The notes under the pieces: generated by a model
The model's input: only the letters and a program-made list of their open reading frames with translations
Databases searched by the model: none
What the model was told of the DNA's origin: nothing
Shown: piece by piece, positions 8,643-12,925 of the stretch
Position numbering within the stretch: the first letter of the stretch is position 1
How the letters are laid out: each line of letters starts with the position of its first letter
Translations under genes and position numbers: made by a program
Assembly (NCBI GenBank): GCA_028714275.1
Contig: JAQTMP010000017.1
Span: 1-15,509 of the forward strand
DNA length: 15,509 bases
Reading direction: 5' to 3'
DNA from: Candidatus Paceibacterota bacterium
Lineage (GTDB): Bacteria; Patescibacteriota; Minisyncoccia; Phycocordibacterales; CAINVO01

Positions 8643-8756
8643 AACTCAAAAATAAAGGCCTTTTTGGAGACACGGAAAATTTCTGGTGAAATTTTCCTTA
8701 TCCTCGCCAACGCTTTGGCTGTGGGGTCTCCAAAAAGGCCTTTATTTTTGAGTTTT
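8641..8756 (+). repeat. 116-base inverted-repeat element: perfect 31-bp stem enclosing two hairpins
   Basis: Bases 8641-8671 are the exact reverse complement of 8726-8756 (31 bp, no mismatch). The enclosed 54 bases form two more hairpins: a perfect 10-bp stem 8674-8683/8688-8697 with loop TGGT, and a 5-bp stem 8706-8710/8715-8719 with loop CGCT. Together they make a three-way junction as RNA, or a cruciform as DNA. The left arm starts inside the stop codon of the ligase gene. The right arm ends in a T-rich run, so it could terminate that transcript. A MITE-like insertion is another possibility; no clear target duplication is visible. Confidence 0.85.
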
Positions 8757-8892
8757 GTCTGCTTTCTATTTACATGTAAAAATTTTAAAAAGTTGGGTAT
8801 AAAAACAGCCTATTTTTTTAGGCCTATTTGGGTGGATTTTTTTCAGCTTTTCTTGACTTTTTCTTGAGGAAAACTCGGGGTGCTGTTTGTTA

Positions 8893-8921
8893 TGGTGACC
8901 TCATTATCAAGAGGTTATAAT
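8893..8921 (+). promoter_or_regulatory. Putative promoter of the coiled-coil gene
   Basis: A consensus TATAAT lies at 8916-8921, with a weak -35 (TGGTGA, 8893-8898) 17 bases upstream. Transcription would begin near 8928, about 10 bases before ATG 8938, too close to leave room for a Shine-Dalgarno in the leader. Confidence 0.45.
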
Positions 8922-8937
8922 AAAAAAATTATTGATC

Positions 8938-9555
8938 ATGGATACATCAGTTTTTGTTACAAAAAAAGAACTAGATTTTAAACTAAAAGATATGGATGCA
9001 ACTTTTCAGCGGTATATAGGGGCTCAGGTAGAGCAGATTCGAGACGACATTAGGGGTTTCGGAGATATTTTGTTTGCCTATGGGGACAAAATGGATAAAT
9101 TTGAGCTGACCCTTGATCGCTTCGGTCAAATTTTAGAAAGTACCAGGGTCGATGTCGCAATCCTCAAAACAAAAGTTTCGACCTTGGAAGTTGACATGGG
9201 CCAAGTCAAAGATAGGTTGGGTGTTATAGAGTCTGACATGGGGCAAGTAAAAAAGAGATTGGATACTATCGAGTCTGACATGGTACAAGTCAAGGAAAGA
9301 TTAGATACTATTGAAACTGACATGAGTCAAGTGAAAGGGAGGTTGGATAGTATAGAGACTGAAATGAATCAAGTGAAAAAAAGACTAGATGTTATAGAGA
9401 CTGATATGGGTGGAGTGAAAAAGAAGTTGAACACCGTAGAGGTTGATATGGGTCAAGTAAAAAATAAGTTGGGTACCGTAGGGACTGATATGGGGCAGGT
9501 TAAAAAGAAATTAGGTATAAAGAATCCCAAGCCCCGTAAAAGTCGCAAAGCTTGA
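8938..9555 (+). CDS. Coiled-coil protein with eight exact-length 14-residue repeats
   Basis: I do not recognise a named family. From ATG 8938 (an in-frame TTG lies at 8932) the protein has 205 residues. Residues 1-85 are predicted helical and charged (KKELDFKLKDMD, VEQIRDDIRG, FELTLDRFGQILEST). From residue 86 a 14-residue unit of the form DMGQVKxRLxxIEx repeats eight times without a gap (starts at 86, 100, 114, 128, 142, 156, 170, 184). Two heptads per unit put M/V/L/I at the core positions, so this is a long left-handed coiled coil of about 16 nm. The tail KPRKSRKA is strongly basic. There is no signal peptide or membrane segment. It could be a cytoplasmic scaffold or a nucleic-acid-associated rod; function is unknown. 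The unit resembles the coiled-coil repeats of DUF1640-like and tail-fibre-associated proteins, but only generically. Confidence 0.85.
   Translation: MDTSVFVTKKELDFKLKDMDATFQRYIGAQVEQIRDDIRGFGDILFAYGDKMDKFELTLDRFGQILESTRVDVAILKTKVSTLEVDMGQVKDRLGVIESDMGQVKKRLDTIESDMVQVKERLDTIETDMSQVKGRLDSIETEMNQVKKRLDVIETDMGGVKKKLNTVEVDMGQVKNKLGTVGTDMGQVKKKLGIKNPKPRKSRKA
9193..9528 (+). repeat. Tandem 42-bp repeat, eight copies, coding
   Basis: Eight in-register 42-base units encode the 14-residue coiled-coil repeat. Copies share GACATGGGTCAAGT-type starts but differ at many third positions, so they are diverged rather than freshly duplicated. The copies are best conserved over the D-M-x-x-V-K segment. Confidence 0.85.
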
Positions 9556-9580
9556 CTTTTGGGTCAAAGTTTGCTAGTAT
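9552..9580 (+). promoter_or_regulatory. Strong promoter of small-RNA candidate 1
   Basis: TTGACT (9552-9557) and TAGTAT (9575-9580) are separated by exactly 17 bases, with an extended TG at 9572-9573. The -35 overlaps the stop codon of the coiled-coil gene. It is the best sigma70-type promoter I see in the window. The start site would be at about 9586-9588. Confidence 0.7.
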
Positions 9581-9586
9581 GAGGGC

Positions 9587-9666
9587 ATGTGAGAGCAGTA
9601 AATCAATAGCTGGCTCATTAACAAAGTGAAATGTCCTCAAACCGGCTTCGGCCGGTTTTGTTGTTT
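9587..9666 (+). ncRNA. Small-RNA candidate 1 (about 75-80 nt)
   Basis: The span lies between a strong promoter and an intrinsic terminator and has no meaningful open frame. Its predicted form is that of a small regulatory RNA. A 5' hairpin pairs GTGAG-AGC (9589-9596) with GCT-GG-CTCAT (9609-9618). An unpaired stretch of about 20 bases follows, containing CAAAGTGAAATGTC (9622-9635), and then the terminator hairpin. The unpaired stretch is the exact reverse complement of 9791-9804 in small-RNA candidate 2. It does not match tRNA, tmRNA, SRP RNA or RNase P RNA features that I know. An alternative reading is an untranslated leader that is fully terminated. Confidence 0.55.
9639..9666 (+). terminator. 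Intrinsic terminator with UUCG tetraloop
   Basis: An 8-bp perfect stem AAACCGGC/GCCGGTTT (9639-9646/9651-9658) is capped by TTCG, closed by C-G, and followed by the T-rich run TTTTGTTGTTT. It ends small-RNA candidate 1. Confidence 0.88.
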
Positions 9667-9671
9667 CAGGG

Positions 9672-9692
9672 CCTCTATTTAGAGGGTTTTTT
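9672..9692 (+). terminator. Second, back-up intrinsic terminator
   Basis: CCTCT (9672-9676) pairs with AGAGG (9681-9685) over an ATTT loop, followed by G and six T. It lies only six bases past the first terminator's T-run, so the upstream transcript is doubly insulated from small-RNA candidate 2. Confidence 0.75.
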
Positions 9693-9717
9693 GTGCAAGC
9701 CCTTTGCGGCCACTCGG

Positions 9718-9747
9718 TTGCGGTATTCTTCTAGACTATAGTATGAT
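9718..9747 (+). promoter_or_regulatory. Putative promoter of small-RNA candidate 2
   Basis: TTGCGG (9718-9723) lies 18 bases before TATGAT (9742-9747). TATAGT (9737-9742) and TAGTAT (9739-9744) overlap it and are alternative -10 elements. In each case the start would be around 9749-9754. Confidence 0.5.
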
Positions 9748-9750
9748 AAC

Positions 9751-9886
9751 GGGTGTTGTTTCTATTGATGGCCAGCGGCTGCACTCACAAGACATTTCAC
9801 TTTGGAGCTTCGCACCCGCTGGCCATCCGTGGACGGAACCTAGAAAAATAAAATACATCCCAGCCTGCTGAGGGTGTATTTTTTTT
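9751..9886 (+). ncRNA. Small-RNA candidate 2 (about 135 nt), long stem with complementary apical loop
   Basis: A perfect 12-bp stem joins 9767-9778 to 9816-9827, extended by 3 bp (9780-9782/9812-9814) after a C-C mismatch and by an outer GTTTC/GGAAC pairing (9758-9762/9835-9839). The 29-base apical loop contains GACATTTCACTTTG (9791-9804), which is complementary over 14 of 14 bases to small-RNA candidate 1. An intrinsic terminator closes it. A 42-codon frame (9743-9871) crosses the region, but its ATG lies within or before the likely -10, and its stop is inside the terminator loop, so I favour RNA. It is not recognisable as 6S, SRP or tmRNA. Confidence 0.55.
9851..9886 (+). terminator. Intrinsic terminator of small-RNA candidate 2
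   Basis: AAATACATCC (9851-9860) pairs with GGGTGTATTT (9872-9881) through ten positions, one of them a G-U wobble, and the T-run extends over eight bases (9879-9886). Confidence 0.85.
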
Positions 9887-9909
9887 AAAAAATACAAATT
9901 AAAAATATC

Positions 9910-10014
9910 AAAATAAAGTAAGGTCACTCGTCGACGCTTGCGCTACAGCCAGAAAGAACTTGAGTCTTAATTAAGGTTGTGGGGCGGGCGAGACGAGGGA
10001 GCTTACTTTATTTT
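9910..10014 (+). repeat. 105-base rod-like inverted repeat, probably a structured RNA or MITE-like element
   Basis: The outer arms AAAATAAAGTAAG (9910-9922) and 10002-10014 pair perfectly over 13 bp. After a small internal loop, CTCGTC (9927-9932) pairs with GACGAG (9992-9997). Then 9935-9950 pairs with 9975-9990 at 15 of 16 positions, four of them G-U. The loop is 9951-9974. The wobbles would be A-C mismatches on the other strand, so plus-strand RNA is favoured. The total is about 36 bp. The T-rich right end could also help termination. I know no RNA family that it matches. Confidence 0.75.
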
Positions 10015-10247
10015 AGTACTTATAAATGTTTTCAAAAATAAAAACACTCGAAAAAGTTATCCACACATTTTTTCTAAAAAATCTTGTATTTGTTTTCAAA
10101 TGAACGATAATTAAGACATAAGTTTTTGCGATGGCATCAAAACGCAAAAGATTTTTAAAAAATATTTTAAAAAAATATAAATAGGAAATCAAACGGGTCG
10201 AGGTTGTCGTAAAAAAACTTTTATACATAATCAAAAAAACAAATACT
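10015..10247. other. AT-rich spacer with a lone consensus DnaA box
   Basis: TTATCCACA at 10057-10065 is a perfect DnaA box consensus. About 150 bases of very AT-rich DNA follow (10070-10230), including a TTTTGCG/CGCAAAA inverted repeat (10124-10130/10143-10149). Only one good box is seen and there is no dnaA or dnaN, so this is not enough to call an origin. A TTGTAT-16-GATAAT promoter-like pair (10084-10111) lies inside. A 17-codon basic frame (10131-10184) is present but weakly supported. Confidence 0.4.
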
Positions 10248-10331
10248 ATGGCAGCAAAAAAGAAAGCAAAGAAAGCAGCAAAGAGGAAGCCAGCAAAAAA
10301 GGCTAAGAAAGTTTCAAAGAAACGAGCTTAG
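10248..10331 (+). CDS. 27-residue Lys/Ala-rich basic peptide, histone-H1-tail-like
   Basis: ATG 10248 to TAG 10331 encodes a peptide made almost only of Lys, Ala and Arg with AAKK/KPAKK motifs, like the C-terminal tails of histone H1 and of bacterial AlgP/Hc1-type DNA-binding proteins. A promoter-like TTGTCG-16-CATAAT (10204-10231) lies just upstream and a strong terminator begins 15 bases after the stop, so it is likely a discrete transcription unit. No Shine-Dalgarno is visible. It probably binds nucleic acid non-specifically. Low-complexity A/G-rich DNA could give such a frame by chance, so certainty is moderate. Confidence 0.6.
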   Translation: MAAKKKAKKAAKRKPAKKAKKVSKKRA

Positions 10332-10345
10332 TTTTCTTCCCACTT

Positions 10346-10380
10346 AGTAAAAACCCCGCCTAGAGCGGGGTTTTTACTTT
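10346..10380 (+). terminator. Strong intrinsic terminator before secA
   Basis: A perfect 14-bp stem AGTAAAAACCCCGC/GCGGGGTTTTTACT (10346-10359/10365-10378) with loop CTAGA has a T-run in its right arm and an A-run in its left arm, so it can work in both directions. Confidence 0.9.
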
Positions 10381-10397
10381 ATAGGTGATTATTTTTG

Positions 10398-10406
10398 TGA
10401 TATAGT
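10398..10406 (+). promoter_or_regulatory. Extended -10 promoter of secA, leaderless
   Basis: TGATATAGT (TGn plus TATAGT at 10401-10406) ends 6 bases before the secA ATG, so the start site would fall at or next to the A of ATG. There is no Shine-Dalgarno. It is the same extended -10 as at the ligase gene. Confidence 0.55.
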
Positions 10407-10412
10407 GCCCCC

Positions 10413-12920
10413 ATGTCATTTTTAGGTACTATTTTTGGGACTAGTTCAAGCCGGGCTCTCAAGGCGTATTATCCTTTGGTGGAAAAAATCAACTTGCTAG
10501 AACCTCGTTTTGCGGCTCTGTCTAGCGGAGAGCTCGCGGGCGTCACGGCCGATTTTAAAAAGCGTCTCGCTGAAGCTCAAGCCAGCAACTCGGATATTTC
10601 CGCCATGCTGGAGGAAATTTTGCCGGAAGCTTTTGCGGCTGTTCGTGAAGCGGCCAAGCGTACTTTAGGACAAAGACATTTTGATGTTCAGTTGATTGGT
10701 GGGGCGATTTTGCATCGTGGCAATATTTCCGAAATGAAAACAGGAGAAGGTAAGACGCTGGTGGCCACTCTGCCTGCCTACCTCAATGCTCTGACCGGCA
10801 AGGGCGTACACATTGTGACAGTAAACGACTACCTTTCTCGCCGTGACGCCACTTGGATGGGTCAGATCTACGCAGCTCTCGGTCTCTCGGTCGGTGTCAT
10901 CAACCACGAGTCCTCTTTTTTGTATGACGCATCTCATAAGACGGCGGAAAAAGTCGAGTCAGACGGAGAAACCGCCGATAAGACTCGCGACGAGCTCGGC
11001 TCTTTCAAAGTAGTTTATGAATTTCTTCGTCCATGCGGACGCCCTGAAGCCTATGCGGCAGACATCACTTATGGTACCAACAATGAATTTGGTTTTGATT
11101 ATTTGCGTGACAATATTGAGCAAAATCCGGCGGCTCTTCGCCAGCGCGGATTTTGCTATGCCATCGTGGATGAAATTGACTCCATCCTGATTGATGAAGC
11201 GCGTACGCCGCTCATTATTTCCATGCCGACCACGGATTCGGAAGATCTCTACGGGACTTTTGCCAAAATTGCCAGCAAAATGGAAAAAGATGTGCATTAT
11301 GAGGTGGATGAAAAAATGAAAAGTGCCACTTTGACCCCGGCCGGGATTGAACAGGCCGAAAAAGCTTTGGGGATCGACAATATATATACGGAGAAAGGGA
11401 TGAAGTACGTTCATCATCTGGAGACAGCTGTCCGCGCCAAGGCCCTCTATCAACGCGAGAAGGCTTATATCGTCAAAGACAATGAAGTGCTGATAGTGGA
11501 TGAGTTTACCGGACGACTTCAGCCAGGCCGTCGCTGGTCTGAAGGTCTGCATCAGGCTATCGAGGCTAAAGAGGGGGTCAAAGTGCAAAAAGAATCTCGC
11601 ACCTATGCTTCGATTACTTTCCAGAATTATTTTCGCATGTATGACAAGCTGTCGGGCATGACCGGTACAGCCGCAACTAGCTCTGAAGAATTTTACAAAG
11701 TGTATGGTCTAGATGTAATTGAAGTCCCGACCAACAAAAAGATTGCCCGTCTCGACAAAAACGATCTGATTTTTCAAACCGAAAAAGGCAAGTTCATGGC
11801 CATTGCCAATCGCATCAAAGAGCTCAACCAAAAAGGTCAGCCAGTGCTTGTCGGCACAGTGTCGATCGAAAAAAATGAATTGCTTTCGCAGTACCTCTCG
11901 CGCGAAGGGGTCAAGCATCAAATGCTCAATGCTAAACCTCAATTTGCAGAAAAAGAAGGAGAGATTGTGGCGGGGGCGGGTAAAAAAGGCGCTGTGACTA
12001 TTGCGACCAACATGGCGGGGCGAGGAGTGGACATCAAGCTGGGCGGGCCGGTAGCGGATGCCACGGCGGCCGAAGAGATCAAGGCGCTCGGAGGGTTGTA
12101 TGTCATTGGCACGGAGAGGCATGAGGCCCGCCGCATCGACAATCAGCTCCGCGGACGTTCGGGACGACAGGGTGATCCAGGGGAGACGCAATTTTTTGTT
12201 TCACTCGAAGATGATTTGATGCGTATTTTTGCCACGGATACTATTAAAAAAATGATGGGACGTTTTGGTATTCCCGAAGATCAGCCAATTGAAAATTATC
12301 TGATCACTCGTTCGCTTGAGACTGCTCAGAGCAAGATTGAGGGTTTCAACTTTGACGCCCGCAAGCATGTCCTCGAATATGACGATGTGCTCAACTACCA
12401 GCGCTTGATTATTTACAAAAAGCGTCGAGCTATTCTCGTTGGCGGGCGTGAGGAAATTGATGCAGCTCTCAATGAAATGATTGAGCTCGATATTGATGAA
12501 GAGCGCAGAGCCACAGAAAAAGCGGCTATGGAAAAGAAGAAAACCGAGCTCGGTGACCAGCATTTTTATATATCGGTCAAGGGTCTTTTGCTCCAAACTA
12601 TCGATCTCTTTTGGGTGGATCATCTCGAGATGATGGAATACATGCGCAGCAGCGTCAATCTTCGGGCCTATGGTCAGCGGGATCCGCTAGTGGAATACAA
12701 AAAAGAGGGCCTTAAACTTTTCAAGGAAATGGAGCAGTCTATTGCAAGCGAGGTTTTGCAGGCTATTCCAAATATTCTTGGTGACATGGGCTTGGGCTTT
12801 CAGGTGCCCACTATTGAGATTGGTCCAGACTTTGGGCAAAATGTTGGTCGCAATGACCCCTGTCCTTGTGGAAGTGGCAAGAAATATAAAAAATGTCACG
12901 GTAAAAATGATACAATATAA
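10413..12920 (+). CDS. secA: Protein translocase ATPase subunit SecA
   Basis: SecA is the cytoplasmic motor that pushes unfolded preproteins through SecYEG. The 835 residues are normal length. Walker A reads MKTGEGKT (108-115), Walker B IVDEID (251-256) followed by ILIDEARTPLII, and motifs in the second ATPase half include TNMAGRGVDIKLGG near 532-545 and LRGRSGRQGDPG near 580. The C-terminus keeps the zinc-binding SEC-C motif (C817, C819, C828, H829), which contacts SecB or ribosomes in other bacteria. Residues 163-211 between motif I and YAADITYGTNNEFGFDYLRDN are about 38 longer than in Bacillus subtilis SecA, an insertion in NBD1. It stands alone after a terminator with its own leaderless promoter, and the Nramp-like gene follows after 5 bases, probably co-transcribed. 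Confidence 0.98.
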   Translation: MSFLGTIFGTSSSRALKAYYPLVEKINLLEPRFAALSSGELAGVTADFKKRLAEAQASNSDISAMLEEILPEAFAAVREAAKRTLGQRHFDVQLIGGAILHRGNISEMKTGEGKTLVATLPAYLNALTGKGVHIVTVNDYLSRRDATWMGQIYAALGLSVGVINHESSFLYDASHKTAEKVESDGETADKTRDELGSFKVVYEFLRPCGRPEAYAADITYGTNNEFGFDYLRDNIEQNPAALRQRGFCYAIVDEIDSILIDEARTPLIISMPTTDSEDLYGTFAKIASKMEKDVHYEVDEKMKSATLTPAGIEQAEKALGIDNIYTEKGMKYVHHLETAVRAKALYQREKAYIVKDNEVLIVDEFTGRLQPGRRWSEGLHQAIEAKEGVKVQKESRTYASITFQNYFRMYDKLSGMTGTAATSSEEFYKVYGLDVIEVPTNKKIARLDKNDLIFQTEKGKFMAIANRIKELNQKGQPVLVGTVSIEKNELLSQYLSREGVKHQMLNAKPQFAEKEGEIVAGAGKKGAVTIATNMAGRGVDIKLGGPVADATAAEEIKALGGLYVIGTERHEARRIDNQLRGRSGRQGDPGETQFFVSLEDDLMRIFATDTIKKMMGRFGIPEDQPIENYLITRSLETAQSKIEGFNFDARKHVLEYDDVLNYQRLIIYKKRRAILVGGREEIDAALNEMIELDIDEERRATEKAAMEKKKTELGDQHFYISVKGLLLQTIDLFWVDHLEMMEYMRSSVNLRAYGQRDPLVEYKKEGLKLFKEMEQSIASEVLQAIPNILGDMGLGFQVPTIEIGPDFGQNVGRNDPCPCGSGKKYKKCHGKNDTI

Positions 12921-12925
12921 AGGTC

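Noticed and set aside
8664..8867. 67-residue frame after the ligase gene
   Set aside because: It runs across both arms of the 31-bp inverted repeat, so its sequence reflects the repeat.
9126..9323. 65-residue minus-strand frame over the coiled-coil repeats
   Set aside because: Its repetitive sequence is just the antisense of the 42-base repeats.
9193..9528. CRISPR-like array, because of regular 42-base spacing
   Set aside because: The repeats are directly adjacent, coding, in one open frame, with no spacers; they encode a coiled coil.
9743..9871. 42-codon frame MITGVVSIDGQRLHSQ... over small-RNA candidate 2
   Set aside because: Its ATG lies in or before the likely -10 and start site, it has no ribosome-binding site, its stop lies in the terminator loop, and a perfect 12-bp stem better explains the sequence. 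It stays a weak alternative.
9587..10014. Known structural RNA (tmRNA, RNase P RNA, SRP RNA, 6S)
   Set aside because: I could not find tRNA-like ends, the SRP GGAAG/AGCA loop, RNase P conserved blocks or a convincing 6S central bubble.
10015..10247. Chromosomal origin of replication
   Set aside because: Only one good DnaA box is present and no dnaA, dnaN or rpmH is nearby.
10131..10331. A single gene formed by reading through TAG 10182-10184 to join both basic frames
   Set aside because: The intervening 21 codons have no recognisable content, the DNA is A-rich so basic frames are easy to get, and the second frame has its own promoter-like signal. It is tempting given the other two in-frame stops, but unsupported.
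10959..11588. 209-residue minus-strand frame inside secA
   Set aside because: It is fully inside the secA coding region, with no start signal and no recognisable motif; other long antisense frames inside secA (11709-12191, 12201-12623) are the same kind of shadow.
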